Source of the DNA: Candidatus Eremiobacter antarcticus
GTDB taxonomy: Bacteria; Vulcanimicrobiota; Vulcanimicrobiia; Eremiobacterales; Eremiobacteraceae
Length of the DNA stretch: 53,271 nucleotides
Reading direction: 5' to 3'
Assembly (NCBI GenBank): GCA_003244105.1
Contig: QHBK01000016.1
Location: forward strand, 1 to 53,271
A model generated the notes under the pieces. That model ran no database searches and was not told where the DNA came from. It saw nothing but the letters and a program-made list of their open reading frames with translations. Shown in pieces: positions 44,576 through 53,271 of the stretch (its first letter is position 1; every line of letters begins with the position of its first letter). Made by a program: the position numbers and the translations under genes.

Positions 44576-45383
44576 CGAACGCCGCGCCGCGGCCTCATGG
44601 TTTCCCGGTCACATGGCAGCCGGTGTGCGCGGACTGGAACAATCGGCCGACCTCATCGACGCGGTGCTCGAAGTACGCGACGCTCGTTTGCCGGACACGA
44701 CCGCGGTCGCTCATCTGCATCGCAAGCTCGCGCGAAAGCCGACGTTTGTCTTGCTCAATCGTCACGATCTTGCAGATGTTGCGCTGACCAAAGCATGGGT
44801 GGCGGCGCTGGCGCCTGGACGGGCCGGCGTCTTTGCGGGCATCGGCACGAGCGCGTCGTCGCTGCGCGCGCTGCGAACCGCCCTCGTTTCTTCTCCTCCG
44901 CGCTCTTCGCACGGCCGCGCCCGTTTCCGGATCGCGGTGATCGGTGCCCCCAACACCGGCAAGTCTTCTGTCATCAACGCATTGCTTCGCCGCAAGCGAA
45001 CGGTCGTCGCCGACAAACCGGGCGTGACTCGACACATGAGCTGGCTTCCGCTAGACGGCCGGACGGAAATGCTTGACACTCCGGGAGTATTGCAGCCGAA
45101 AATCGCGGGAGTGCGGGCTGCCTGGCAGCTCGCGCTATGCGGAATTCTGCCGGCAAGCGCGATCGATCCCGAGCAAGTTGTCGACGATCTGCGGGACTGG
45201 ATTGCGGCGCGCGGTCACCCGTTGAACACAGACGCAGAGCTCGAGGCGTTCGCGCGCCGACGCGGGATGCTTCGCCGCGACGGCGAAAGCGACCGTCGCA
45301 ATGCCGCGCTGGCTTTCATGAAAGATTTTCGTGCAGGCAGATTTGGCCGTATCACTTTTGAGGTTCCGCCCGAGCGCACGTGA
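44556..45383 (+). CDS. rbgA: Circularly permuted ribosome-biogenesis GTPase RbgA/YlqF
   Basis: Assists late assembly of the 50S subunit. 275 residues. The permuted motif order is G4 (NRHD, variant of NKxD), then G1 (GAPNTGKSS) and G3 (DTPGV). The start WFPGHMAAGVRGLEQSADLIDAVLEVRDARLP is typical. It overlaps rnhB as GTGA; rbgA-rnhB is a common pair. Confidence 0.94.
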   Translation: MFVASADERRAAASWFPGHMAAGVRGLEQSADLIDAVLEVRDARLPDTTAVAHLHRKLARKPTFVLLNRHDLADVALTKAWVAALAPGRAGVFAGIGTSASSLRALRTALVSSPPRSSHGRARFRIAVIGAPNTGKSSVINALLRRKRTVVADKPGVTRHMSWLPLDGRTEMLDTPGVLQPKIAGVRAAWQLALCGILPASAIDPEQVVDDLRDWIAARGHPLNTDAELEAFARRRGMLRRDGESDRRNAALAFMKDFRAGRFGRITFEVPPERT

Positions 45384-46036
45384 CGCCTAAAGAACGTCGC
45401 CGGCTTTACCGGCTCCACTCGTTCGAGCGCGACGCGTGGAGCAGCGGAGCCCGCTATCTGTGCGGCGTCGACGAGGCCGGTCGGGGACCGTTGGCGGGTC
45501 CAGTCGTCGCGAGCGCGGTCGTCATCGATCAGCCCTTGTACATCGAGTGGTTGAACGACAGCAAAGTGGTCCCGATGACCCGCCGGGAGTTCCTCAACGA
45601 GTCGATCCGCTGTCGCGCCGTCTGTTTTTCGGTCGGATGGTCCAGCCCCGAAGAGATCGATCGGTTCAACATTCTCCAGGCCACCAAGACGGCGATGACA
45701 AGAGCGCTTGCCGGGCTTCCCATCTCTCCTTGCCACGTTTTCATCGACGCCGTGTCCTTGCCCCAGTGCTTGTTTCCCCAAGAGCCCGTCATCGACGGCG
45801 ACGCTAAGTGCGCGACGATCGCAGCGGCCAGCATCATCGCCAAAGTCTACCGGGATGCATGGATGAACGAATACGATTCGCTGTATCCGGAGTATGGCTT
45901 CGCCCAGCACAAGGGGTACGGCACGCCCGAGCACTTGGCGGCCCTCAATCGCGTTGGTCCGAGCCCCATCCACCGCCGCTCGTTTGCGCCGGTGCTTCAG
46001 CCGTCGTTTGATTTTGCCGACAGCGTCGTGTTGTGA
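45380..46036 (+). CDS. rnhB: Ribonuclease HII
   Basis: Removes RNA from RNA-DNA hybrids and single ribonucleotides. 218 residues, GTG start overlapping the rbgA stop. Catalytic acidic residues are visible in GVDEAGRGPLAGPV and FIDAV, and KCATIAAASIIAKVYRD and YGFAQHKGYGTPEH are conserved. It overlaps the yraN start by 4 nt. Confidence 0.96.
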   Translation: MTPKERRRLYRLHSFERDAWSSGARYLCGVDEAGRGPLAGPVVASAVVIDQPLYIEWLNDSKVVPMTRREFLNESIRCRAVCFSVGWSSPEEIDRFNILQATKTAMTRALAGLPISPCHVFIDAVSLPQCLFPQEPVIDGDAKCATIAAASIIAKVYRDAWMNEYDSLYPEYGFAQHKGYGTPEHLAALNRVGPSPIHRRSFAPVLQPSFDFADSVVL

Positions 46037-46413
46037 AAAGCCGCACCGCCCTTGTGTCGAGAGCCGCCGCCGGCAACGAGGGTGAGCGAGCGGCTGCGCA
46101 ATATCTGCTGGCGCGCGGTTACCACATCCTCGAACGCAACTTTCGTTGCGCCGGCGCTGAGGTCGATCTCATCGCGCTCGACGGAGCTACCCTCGTCTTC
46201 ATCGAGGTCAAACTGCGCCGCTCGCTCGCGCGCGGTGCGCCGATCGAGGCAGTCACACCGGCAAAGCAGTTGCGCGTCCGCAGAGCCGCCCAAGTCTATT
46301 TGAGCTATAGCGGCCGCATATTCCAGCACATCCGTTTCGACGTGGTCAGCGTGATGAAGTCGGCGAAAGGGCCGGACATCACGCACTTGAAGGCGGCGTT
46401 CGCTACCACCTGA
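46033..46413 (+). CDS. YraN/UPF0102 nuclease-like protein
   Basis: 126 residues from the GTG overlapping the rnhB stop. The family pattern is complete: GNEGERAAAQYLLARGYHILERNFRCAGAEVDLIALDGATLVFIEVKLR, with the D-x(n)-E-V-K arrangement of restriction-endonuclease-like folds. It commonly follows rnhB. Function is not settled. Confidence 0.92.
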   Translation: MKSRTALVSRAAAGNEGERAAAQYLLARGYHILERNFRCAGAEVDLIALDGATLVFIEVKLRRSLARGAPIEAVTPAKQLRVRRAAQVYLSYSGRIFQHIRFDVVSVMKSAKGPDITHLKAAFATT

Positions 46414-46464
46414 GGCGGCTGCGTAACGATGGAAGGGCTCTCTCTGGGGCGGTTCACAAGCGGT

Positions 46465-47469
46465 TCAGACGACAGGATGCGGTTCGTCTTGGGACGTTCG
46501 ACCGAAGCGTCTTTTGAGACCCTTGACCGCCCTGAATGGAAGGCTTTCACGGCGGATGGTCTCGTACTCGATCGAAGTAGCCCCCAGCGACCCCTTGAAC
46601 TTCAACACTCCCGCCAAGCCGCCGCTGGAGCCGAGGTTGTACCACTGGATGCCACGCTTTGCGGCGTGCTCTTCGATCTCGGCGTGCAGCAGGTTGTGAG
46701 GTCGCAAGATCTCCATTCCCGGACGCGTCGCCGTTGTCCACAGCAACACTTCTTGGCTTCCATACAATGCGACGGCGCCTGCTACCGGTTTACCCTCGAA
46801 TCGGGCTATCCAGATCTCGACTGAATCTTTTCCGTGGAAAGCGACCCGGCGTAGCAGTTCTTTGCTCGTGCGAGGTGAGGAGATGTGCCATCGATTGAGG
46901 GCCGCGTCTTCGAGCAGCTCATAATACCTGTCCACCGCTTGTTCGTCGGTTTCAATCGCGCATTGGACGCCGCGGCGACGCGCTTGGCCCACCATGCGCC
47001 GGCTCTTGCTGGGCATTTTTGAAAGCGCTTGCTCGGGACCGCCGGAAATATCGATGACGGACGCCTCCTCCAGCTTTCGGATGATTGACGCCGGCGCACG
47101 CAGCGGTTTGAGGGGCCATGGATTGAGGAGTATCGCGTCGGCTTTCGCAAGCAAGTCTGTCACGACCGCTTCGGCGATCTCCGATGTTACCGGGGCGTTG
47201 GTTTGATCGAGTATCGCCGTGTACGATCCAAAGGGCATTCCTTCAAAAACGTTCCATCCGAATCGCCCCCGGGAGCCACGCATCAGGGGGATGATCGCAT
47301 GGCCGTGCGGTTTGATCTCACAGCGCAGCGGCCAAGCCGTCAGATACGGATGCGCATCAGCGAGCGCTTTCGCCCACGCTGGTCTTGCGAAAAACGTAGG
47401 AGCGGCCGCGCTGCGGTCTATCGCTTCCCATTCGTCCAAGGCAAGGCGCTCGAACTGGTATCTTCTCAT
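46465..47469 (-). CDS. FemAB/BioF2-like GNAT-fold protein
   Basis: 334 residues from the ATG at 47469. The text has PTFFARPAWAKALADAHPYL at the start, a middle with SKSRRMVGQARRRGVQC, and the end WYNLGSSGGLAGVLKFKGSLGATS. This resembles the GNAT-like acetyltransferases grouped with FemAB and peptidoglycan or lipid aminoacyl transferases. No membrane segment is visible. A surface-polymer or peptidoglycan role is plausible but unproven. Confidence 0.78.
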   Translation of the reverse strand: MRRYQFERLALDEWEAIDRSAAAPTFFARPAWAKALADAHPYLTAWPLRCEIKPHGHAIIPLMRGSRGRFGWNVFEGMPFGSYTAILDQTNAPVTSEIAEAVVTDLLAKADAILLNPWPLKPLRAPASIIRKLEEASVIDISGGPEQALSKMPSKSRRMVGQARRRGVQCAIETDEQAVDRYYELLEDAALNRWHISSPRTSKELLRRVAFHGKDSVEIWIARFEGKPVAGAVALYGSQEVLLWTTATRPGMEILRPHNLLHAEIEEHAAKRGIQWYNLGSSGGLAGVLKFKGSLGATSIEYETIRRESLPFRAVKGLKRRFGRTSQDEPHPVV

Positions 47470-47570
47470 TCGGATCAACCGTAAAGACTTCGACTCGGTC
47501 ACCCGTTTCCACAGCAGCACGAAGTCAGCCTAGGAGGTCTTTCTGAACGCCCAGAACCCGAAGCAAAAGT

Positions 47571-47780
47571 ATGAACCCCCAAACGCGTTTGAGATTCAAA
47601 ATCGTCAGCTCGTTTGCAGTCGCACTGATGGGATGCATCGCCTGGGCACGTCTTTGGCAAGCAACGCCGCCCTCGTATAGCAGCCTCACGGCGTTCATCA
47701 TCGTCGGCCTGCTCATCGTCGCCGGCGCCTGGCGAGGCATCATCTATATGCGCCTGGCGCGCGCCGCCGTTAAGCCCTGA
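47571..47780 (+). CDS. Small two-helix membrane protein
   Basis: 69 residues with two hydrophobic helices (about 10-30 and 40-60) separated by ATPPSYSSLT. Its stop overlaps the start of the universal-stress-protein gene by one base, so the two are co-translated. No family recognised. Confidence 0.7.
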   Translation: MNPQTRLRFKIVSSFAVALMGCIAWARLWQATPPSYSSLTAFIIVGLLIVAGAWRGIIYMRLARAAVKP

Positions 47781-48391
47781 TGCTGGCCGTCCATCCCGTC
47801 GGCGCGGTCATCGCCACCGCGATCGTCGCAGCCATTAGCTCGACCATGTACCGGATGCTGAACGCTCCCTCGAACCGCGCCGAGCAGATCGCCCAACATG
47901 CCGACCGGCAGGCGAAGGAGATCGCAGGCGATGTGCTCGTGGTCTTTTCAGCCGATATTCACTCTGAGGTGCTTATGGCGCTGGCTGCCCGCATGGCCAA
48001 GGGCAGGCAGGCGCAGTTGGTGGCCCTCTATGTGATTGAAGTGCCGTACACTCTTCCCATCGATGCGGAGCTGCCGCAGCAGGAGCGCGAGGCCTTACAA
48101 GTGCTCACGGCGGCGGAGGAGATCGGGCGCAAGGCTGGGCTGGAGATCCAAACCCGCACCACCCGCGACCGGCAGACTGGGCCCGCGGTCATCCAAGCAG
48201 CCCGTGAGGAAAGCGCCAATCTTATCGTTATGGGTACATACCGCGAAAGCCGATACGCAGGCGCTCCTATGGGACAAGCCATTGAGTACGTCCTCTCTCA
48301 GACGCACACCGACGTATTGATCGGCGTCTCGAGCTCCATGGAGGGCGACAGCATGCTGAGCCTCGGCCCGCTCCCCCTCAGAAAGAAATGA
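47780..48391 (+). CDS. Membrane-anchored universal stress protein (UspA fold)
   Basis: 203 residues. An N-terminal hydrophobic helix (residues 7-22) is followed by a UspA domain (about 48-185). GDVLVVFSADIHSE opens the domain, and the nucleotide-binding G-x2-G-x9-G region is partial: VMGTYRESRYAGAPMGQAIEYVLSQTHTDVLIGV. Full UspA proteins seldom carry a membrane anchor. It overlaps the next gene by 4 nt (ATGA). Confidence 0.8.
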   Translation: MLAVHPVGAVIATAIVAAISSTMYRMLNAPSNRAEQIAQHADRQAKEIAGDVLVVFSADIHSEVLMALAARMAKGRQAQLVALYVIEVPYTLPIDAELPQQEREALQVLTAAEEIGRKAGLEIQTRTTRDRQTGPAVIQAAREESANLIVMGTYRESRYAGAPMGQAIEYVLSQTHTDVLIGVSSSMEGDSMLSLGPLPLRKK

Positions 48392-49062
48392 TCGTGAAGA
48401 AATCCCCTGTGTTCTGGCCCACTCTTTTCGCCGTGATGTTGGTCGCCGCGCTCGCCGCCCCTGGTCACGCGCAGGCGCAATCCTCGCCGACGACGGCTGA
48501 GACGATTGAAAAGTTCTTCAGCGCTTGGCAAGGCATTGAAACCTACCAATGCACGCTGACATCTCATGAAGTCGACGGCATCCGAGTCCAGGACCGCGTC
48601 TATCATATGTTCTTCGAGAAGCCGATGAAAACGCGCATGGAGATCATCTCAGGCGATGGCCGAGGCGGTGCGGCGGTGTGGAGCGGCGGGGACACGCTGC
48701 GCGGACACCGAGGCGGCATGCTCGCCGGCATCAAGAAGACGTTGGATATCCATAGCCCGCTCGCGACCAGCATCCGAGGCACCACCATAGCGGACGCGAA
48801 CTACGGGATCTTGCTGGGGCACATCCGCACGTTCAAACCCGACAATCTTGACGCCGCACGAATCGGCGATCGTACGCTGGTCACCGCGCAAGTGGCAGAT
48901 CCAGCCTCGCAAGCAGGCGTCACCAAAGAGGTTTTCATTTTTGGAGCGGACGGGCTCCCATTGGAATTCGAGCAGTACCAGGGCGCGAGCATGGTCAAGA
49001 AGGTGGACTACTCCGACGTCAAATTGAACGTGCCGTTGCCCGACTCACTGTTCCACATATAG
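48388..49062 (+). CDS. Exported LolA-like lipoprotein-carrier/DUF1571-type protein
   Basis: 224 residues with a signal peptide (residues 10-31, cleavage near AQA). The mature part TIEKFFSAWQGIETYQCTLTSHE, followed by FEKPMKTRMEII and a beta-rich end (EVFIFGADGLPLEFEQYQG), resembles LolA/LolB-fold or DUF1571 proteins. It closes the operon small membrane protein-UspA-LolA-like and is followed by metF. Ligand unknown. Confidence 0.72.
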   Translation: MIVKKSPVFWPTLFAVMLVAALAAPGHAQAQSSPTTAETIEKFFSAWQGIETYQCTLTSHEVDGIRVQDRVYHMFFEKPMKTRMEIISGDGRGGAAVWSGGDTLRGHRGGMLAGIKKTLDIHSPLATSIRGTTIADANYGILLGHIRTFKPDNLDAARIGDRTLVTAQVADPASQAGVTKEVFIFGADGLPLEFEQYQGASMVKKVDYSDVKLNVPLPDSLFHI

Positions 49063-49092
49063 ACACGGCAGTCAGCGGGCTTTCAGCCTAGC

Positions 49093-50019
49093 GTGAGAAT
49101 CGATCGCATTCTGTCGGGCTCAGGCCCGCATTTTTCCTTTGAGTTCTTCCCGCCCAAGAGCGATGATGCCGTTCAAGCGCTCTTGCAGACTGCCGCTGCA
49201 CTGCAAGCTTTGGGACCCGCCTTCGTCTCGGTCACGTACGGAGCCGGCGGCAGCACCCGTGCGCGCAGCTTGCAAGTCGTCAAAGCGATCGCACAGGAAT
49301 TGCGCATTGAGGCGATGGCCCACATCACGTGCGTCGGCGCTTCCAAGGACGATTTGCGGGCTGTCTTCCGAGACGTCGCTGATGCCGGCATAGAAAACGT
49401 CCTCGCCTTGCGGGGTGATCCGCCGCGGGGCTCGGCTCACTTCGAGCCTCCAGCCGATGGCCTTGCGCATGCTACCGATCTGATCGCGCTCGTACAGGCT
49501 GAATTTCAATTCTGTGTCGGCGCGGCGTGTTATCCTGAAGTTCATCCCGAGTCCCTGGATGCAAACAGCGATCTGTTGTTCCTGCTCAAAAAGCAAGAGG
49601 CCGGAGCGCAATTCTTCATCACGCAGTTGTTCTTCGATAACGCATACTATTTCCGTTTTGTGAAGCGCGCGCGCTCGGTCGGCGTGCGGGTGCCCGTTAT
49701 TCCCGGGATCATGCCCATAACGAATGCGGATCAAATTGAACGATTCACACGGCTGTGCGGCGCCACGCTGCCGCTACGACTGAGAACCGCCTTGCAGAGC
49801 AGGAGCGGCGATCCAGAAGCTGTGGCTGAGCTCGGCGTCGCTTATGCGACCTTACAGTGCGTCGACCTGTTGGCGGCCGGAGCTCCGGCGATCCATTTCT
49901 ACACGTTGAACAAGTCGCCGGCGTCGCGCGCTGTCGTGTCCGCTCTGCTGGCGGCGCGACCGTGGGAGCGCTCACCCGGCCTGCGCTATCTGGGAAGCCC
50001 AACCACCGCCCCGCGTTAA
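49093..50019 (+). CDS. metF: 5,10-methylenetetrahydrofolate reductase
   Basis: Reduces methylene-THF to methyl-THF for methionine synthesis. 308 residues, GTG start at 49093. Motifs: FSFEFFPPKSDDAVQAL, VTYGAGGSTR, AHITCVG, ALRGDPPRG and FFITQLFFDNAYYFRF. It uses the folate one-carbon pool that the glycine cleavage system at 30-34 kb fills, although the two loci are 15 kb apart. Confidence 0.96.
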   Translation: MRIDRILSGSGPHFSFEFFPPKSDDAVQALLQTAAALQALGPAFVSVTYGAGGSTRARSLQVVKAIAQELRIEAMAHITCVGASKDDLRAVFRDVADAGIENVLALRGDPPRGSAHFEPPADGLAHATDLIALVQAEFQFCVGAACYPEVHPESLDANSDLLFLLKKQEAGAQFFITQLFFDNAYYFRFVKRARSVGVRVPVIPGIMPITNADQIERFTRLCGATLPLRLRTALQSRSGDPEAVAELGVAYATLQCVDLLAAGAPAIHFYTLNKSPASRAVVSALLAARPWERSPGLRYLGSPTTAPR

Positions 50020-50402
50020 AGGGTTCCCGACAACCTCGTGCCTCCGGCGCCCATGCAGCCGAAGAAAATTCTTCGGGAAGCCGCGCTGAGAGGGGCGTCA
50101 CCGTCGCCTTATCGGCTGCATCTCGATCACGACGAGCCGTTGGCACGTGAGCCTGCTCATAGCAGAGACGTGACGTGAAGTTATATGATGTCTTCATCAT
50201 AAGTGGTGGATACCAGCTATCTACTACTCACGACGATAGACAAAACACAGCAGCTTTGCCGCCCGTTTTTCCACGGCACTGCCTCTAAGCCACCAAGAAC
50301 GTCACACCCCGCCGGCTGTTCCGGCAGGCGCTTCCCTTTCGCCGCTGCTTCTTTCAAGCTCCGGTTTCCAAAATTCTGGATTTGGAGTCGTTTGATTATT
50401 TT
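50020..50402 (+). ncRNA. Structured intergenic region, candidate RNA or leader
   Basis: 383 nt without a gene. Compensating arms are striking: CGTGCC (50037-50042) with GGCACG (50142-50147), enclosing a perfect 10-bp pair ATGCAGCCGA (50053-50062) with TCGGCTGCAT (50112-50121). A hairpin CACGT-CTGCT-CAT-AGCAG-ACGTG (50144-50172) uses the bases of the outer stem, so the two folds exclude each other. TATGATG/CATCATA follows at 50184-50201. No known riboswitch consensus was recognised. It may be the leader of the lipoprotein gene. Confidence 0.45.
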
Positions 50403-52856
50403 ATGAGATCCGTAAAATTTTCCATTCCCCTCGGCGCCGCCGGCATATCGTTGTTCTTGACGTTGGCGCTCGCGAGCTGCGGCGGTTCGAGCTCCGGCAT
50501 GCTTGCCGGCGCACCGCAAAATCTCCGCTCCGCGCGTTCTCAAACCGATTCTCTTGCCGGCTACCGGGCTGCCGTTCTGACCGATGGCCCGCTCGCGTAC
50601 TATCGCTTCGACGAAACATCCGGCTCGACGGTCGCCGACTCGTCTGGCCACTCTTACACCGGGACCCTCAGCGGCAACACCAGCTTTGGAAGCGCCGGAG
50701 CGCTAAACGGTGATTCCGACACAGCGATGTCATTCAACAACCCCAATGCTTGGATGACCGCCTCTGTGCCGGTGCTAGGGTCGCACTACAGTTTTGAGGC
50801 TTGGATCAAAATCGCGTCGTATCCGGAAGGGCACATCATCGGCATATATCCCCAGCAGCTGATGATGTACCACGGACAATTCTATTTTGGAGAGGGCGGC
50901 GGTCATTATTTGAAGAGCCCGCTCGGAACGTATGATGATAATGCGTATCACTACGTCGTGGCCACATTCGACGGCAACACCAAACGCATATACGTCGACG
51001 GCGCGCAGGTCACTTCAGGCCCGGAATCTCACGGCGCTGTCACCGGCACTGGGCTCACGATCGGCCACTTCTACGGAGGCGGCTTTCAATTCGTCGGATC
51101 CATCGACGAGCCGGCGGTCTACAACGTCGTCCTGACGCCTGCCCAGATCTCCAACCATTACAATGCGGGGCGTAACGCCGCAGCAACCCCTGTCCCGACC
51201 CCTGCTCCGACTTCGGCGTCCGGGTCCATGTATCAATCCACCGTCCTCAACGATTCCCCGAGCGCCTACTACCGTCTCGGCCAGACCAGCGGCATGACCG
51301 TGACCGATTCTTCTTCTCACGCCGTGAACGCGACGCTGAGCGGCACCGCCACCTATGACATCGCAGGCGCGCTGGTCGGCGATTCCAACGGAGCCATGGG
51401 CTTCAACGGGACCAATACCGCCATAACCGTGAGCAACCCGCTCGGCGCTTCATCTGCGCAAAGCAAAGCGCTCGGCTTTGCATCGCGCTCCTTGGCTTCT
51501 CTGTCATCGTCCTTCAGCTTGGAAGCATGGGTGAAGACGGGATGGCTGCCTGAAGCTCACATCATCAACGTCGGATCGCAACAGCTCTTGATCGTCGGCG
51601 GGCAGTTCGGTTTCGGGACCGGCGGTCATTACCTTCGCAGCGTTTTGCTGACGTACGGCGATAACCAGTACCATCACGTCGTCGCCACATTCGACGGAAC
51701 GACAAAGCGTCTCTATGTCGACGGCTTCGAATCCGCTTCCGTCGTTGACGGGCAATCCTCGCCCGCCGGTGGCTCTCTCGTCATCGGGCGGTATGCCGGC
51801 GGCGGCAACGAGCTGGCCGGTTCCATCGATGAGGTCTCCGTCTACGGGAGCGCCCTATCGGCTTCACAGGTCTTGAATCACTACAACGTGGGCCGCCAGC
51901 GCTTGGCCACGCCCGCCCCTACTTCGACTCCCAACCCGAGTCCGAGCGTGACCGCGCCGCCCACGCAAAGCCCCACGGCCACTCCGGTCGCGACGCCTAA
52001 CCCGACCAATACGCCGGCGCCGACGCCTGCGCCGACCAGCACACCAGTTCCCACACCGGCGCCGACGCCCGCGCCTACCGCTACACCGGTTCCCACACCG
52101 GCCCCGACGCCCGCTCCAACCGCGACGCCGGTTCGTACCCCCGTGCCGACACCCATCCCAACAGCTACACCCGCTACTTCTGGCATGATCAACGTCATCA
52201 TCGAGGAAAATCACTCTCCGACTGAGATCATTGGCAACTCTAGCGCACCCTTCATCAACTCCTTGCTCGGCAAGGGGGAATGGTTCACCAACGCGCACGG
52301 CGTCGCTCATCCGAGCTTGCCGAACTACTTGGCATTGTTCTCAGGCAGCACCCAAGGCGTGACCGACGATGGCTGCGGCTATAGCTTCAGCGGGCCCAAT
52401 CTGGCGTCACAACTGAAAAGCTCAGGCCAGACCTTTGGCGGTTACGCAGAATCTGCGCCGTCAAACATTCGGACGTGTTCAAGCGGCGACTACTGGCAGA
52501 AGCATGTCCCATGGGCATACTTCAGCCCCGTCACCGCTCTCACCACTGCTGCGGGTACTGTGAACTTCATCGTGCCCAATCAGCAGGACGATATGCACGA
52601 CGGTACGGTCGCGCAAGGCGATGCTTGGCTCAAAGCCCATTGGCCGACCTCAGGAACGACGATCGTGGTCTGGGACGAGGCAGAGCATGTCGATTACACG
52701 CCTAACAACGTGGTCTTGATCATCGTCGGGCCAGGCGTGCCCGTGAGACAGAACTCGACCAACGTGAACCACTACAGCATCCTGCAGTGGATAGAGAGCA
52801 CGAAGGGACTGCCTTGCTTAGGGAACGCTTGTAGCGCATCTAGAATCGTGTTGTGA
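50403..52856 (+). CDS. Lipoprotein with two LamG domains, PT linker and phosphoesterase domain
   Basis: 817 residues from the ATG at 50403 (an upstream in-frame ATG at 50382 precedes the signal). The signal ends [11 protein letters not shown], a lipobox. Residues about 60-255 and 275-490 are two LamG/concanavalin-like domains, each with YYRLGQTSG- or YYRFDETSG-type starts and [19 protein letters not shown] Pro/Thr linker (about 495-590) carries tandem 14-residue repeats. From about 595 to the end is a phosphoesterase (PF04185, acid-phosphatase-type) domain: [27 protein letters not shown] and [14 protein letters not shown]. It is a plausible surface carbohydrate-binding phosphatase. Confidence 0.88.
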   Translation: MRSVKFSIPLGAAGISLFLTLALASCGGSSSGMLAGAPQNLRSARSQTDSLAGYRAAVLTDGPLAYYRFDETSGSTVADSSGHSYTGTLSGNTSFGSAGALNGDSDTAMSFNNPNAWMTASVPVLGSHYSFEAWIKIASYPEGHIIGIYPQQLMMYHGQFYFGEGGGHYLKSPLGTYDDNAYHYVVATFDGNTKRIYVDGAQVTSGPESHGAVTGTGLTIGHFYGGGFQFVGSIDEPAVYNVVLTPAQISNHYNAGRNAAATPVPTPAPTSASGSMYQSTVLNDSPSAYYRLGQTSGMTVTDSSSHAVNATLSGTATYDIAGALVGDSNGAMGFNGTNTAITVSNPLGASSAQSKALGFASRSLASLSSSFSLEAWVKTGWLPEAHIINVGSQQLLIVGGQFGFGTGGHYLRSVLLTYGDNQYHHVVATFDGTTKRLYVDGFESASVVDGQSSPAGGSLVIGRYAGGGNELAGSIDEVSVYGSALSASQVLNHYNVGRQRLATPAPTSTPNPSPSVTAPPTQSPTATPVATPNPTNTPAPTPAPTSTPVPTPAPTPAPTATPVPTPAPTPAPTATPVRTPVPTPIPTATPATSGMINVIIEENHSPTEIIGNSSAPFINSLLGKGEWFTNAHGVAHPSLPNYLALFSGSTQGVTDDGCGYSFSGPNLASQLKSSGQTFGGYAESAPSNIRTCSSGDYWQKHVPWAYFSPVTALTTAAGTVNFIVPNQQDDMHDGTVAQGDAWLKAHWPTSGTTIVVWDEAEHVDYTPNNVVLIIVGPGVPVRQNSTNVNHYSILQWIESTKGLPCLGNACSASRIVL
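52017..52142 (+). repeat. Three tandem 42-nt repeats in the PT linker
   Basis: Three copies of a 42-nt unit (52017-52058, 52059-52100, 52101-52142) encode APTPAPTxTPVPTP-like text. Copies differ mainly at third codon positions, and the last one decays. Copy number is likely to vary among strains. Confidence 0.85.
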
Positions 52857-52920
52857 GCGCCAGATCTGTGGCAAGTTCGGCAGCGCGGCTCATTCCCTGA
52901 GAATCCGCGACGCGACAAAG

Positions 52921-52950
52921 AAAGGCGGCTCGAAAGAGCCGCCTTTTTCT
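52921..52950. terminator. Strong bidirectional terminator
   Basis: Perfect 11-bp stem AAAGGCGGCTC/GAGCCGCCTTT with a GAAA loop, followed by TTCT on the plus strand and by TTTCTTTG on the minus strand. It serves the convergent genes on both sides. Confidence 0.93.
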
Positions 52951-52969
52951 CGTGCTGTTTGACTCTGCC

Positions 52970-53271
52970 TTAGGGCACCGTAACGGCCAGCGGCTGGCTG
53001 CCGCCGTGGTCGTCGCTCACATGGAGCGTGCAGGAACCGGACGCCAACGCCGTCACCGCGAAGTCGCCCGCTGGTCCTGTGACAAATGGCGGAGTCACGG
53101 CCACTATGGCGGCGCAGTCACCGGTCGCTGAATCCTGATTCAAAGCTCCCGCGTAGTTTGCCTCACTCGCCGTGAAGGACTGGGTTGTCAACGTTGCGCT
53201 GAAGGTCAACGCGCTGGTACTGAGCGTCAACGGGCCGAAAGCCGGCGTGGGCGTCGCTGTGGGTGTCGCGG
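52970..53271 (-). CDS. Secreted/surface protein, 5'-truncated by window edge
   Basis: At least 99 residues are open to the window edge. The visible part begins with a Thr-Pro linker (ATPTATPTPAFG) followed by a single beta-sandwich-like domain (LTLSTSALTFSATLTTQSFTASE, then SCTLHVSDDHGGSQPLAVTVP). This looks like an Ig-like or adhesin C-terminal domain. The rest of the gene lies outside the window. Confidence 0.65.
   Translation of the reverse strand, partial: ATPTATPTPAFGPLTLSTSALTFSATLTTQSFTASEANYAGALNQDSATGDCAAIVAVTPPFVTGPAGDFAVTALASGSCTLHVSDDHGGSQPLAVTVP

Noticed and set aside
50020-50050. Guanidine (ykkC) riboswitch hinted by AGGGTTCCCG
   Set aside because: The second conserved segment of that riboswitch is absent; the match is short and probably chance.

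Overview
The window is a continuous stretch of bacterial chromosome with very dense coding, GC-rich (about 60% by eye). No phage, insertion sequence or CRISPR array is visible. Gene content points to an uncultured, diderm or secretion-rich Terrabacteria-type lineage: split gcvPA/gcvPB, ScpAB, RbgA/YlqF, the ribosomal protease Prp next to L21, AdoMet-decarboxylase-type polyamine synthesis, a bacterial selenocysteine system and proline/threonine-linked surface proteins. Candidatus Eremiobacterota/Vulcanimicrobiota would fit, but this is a guess without a search.

Layout. 1-6.9 kb: 3' part of gyrA, trxA, then selA-selB and a drug/metabolite transporter. 6.9-14 kb: a thioesterase and then a sulfane-sulfur/thiosulfate block: a CysA-like thiosulfate sulfurtransferase read divergently from a persulfide dioxygenase-rhodanese fusion, a Tat-signal DsrE-like protein, a TauE/SafE exporter, a single-domain rhodanese and a TsdA-like dihaem cytochrome. 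It is followed by an HD-domain protein and msrA. 14-19.9 kb: small genes and a 1442-residue secreted protein with a duplicated module and a C-terminal beta-propeller. 19.9-21.8 kb: a gene remnant, tRNA-Sec(UCA) with encoded CCA, and two secreted proteins. 21.8-26 kb: two coupled acetyltransferases, an aspartic protease, a PilZ protein and a Tim44-like zinc-ribbon protein.

26-35 kb is a long minus-strand run: a LuxR-type regulator, gcvT-gcvH-gcvPA-gcvPB, Nudix, DUF3048, scpA, scpB and endonuclease IV, with very short gaps or overlaps. A divergent NarL/FixJ response regulator lies across a 400-nt regulatory region. 36-38.6 kb holds a frameshifted polysaccharide pyruvyl transferase facing speD-speE. 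38.8-46.4 kb is mostly housekeeping: rplU-prp (no rpmA), a lytic transglycosylase, tatA/B, trmD, rplS with an attenuator-like leader, two signal peptidases I, rbgA, rnhB and yraN. 46.4-53.3 kb: a FemAB/GNAT-like protein, a small membrane protein-UspA-LolA-like operon, metF, a structured intergenic region, a LamG-phosphoesterase lipoprotein and a truncated secreted gene at the right edge.

How the parts may work together. SelA and SelB with tRNA-Sec supply UGA decoding, although no selenoprotein and no selD is in the window. The sulfur block could oxidise thiosulfate or persulfide outside or at the membrane and dispose of sulfite through the TauE/SafE carrier. The glycine cleavage operon and MetF share one-carbon folate chemistry. 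Tat and the two signal peptidases serve the many exported proteins found here.
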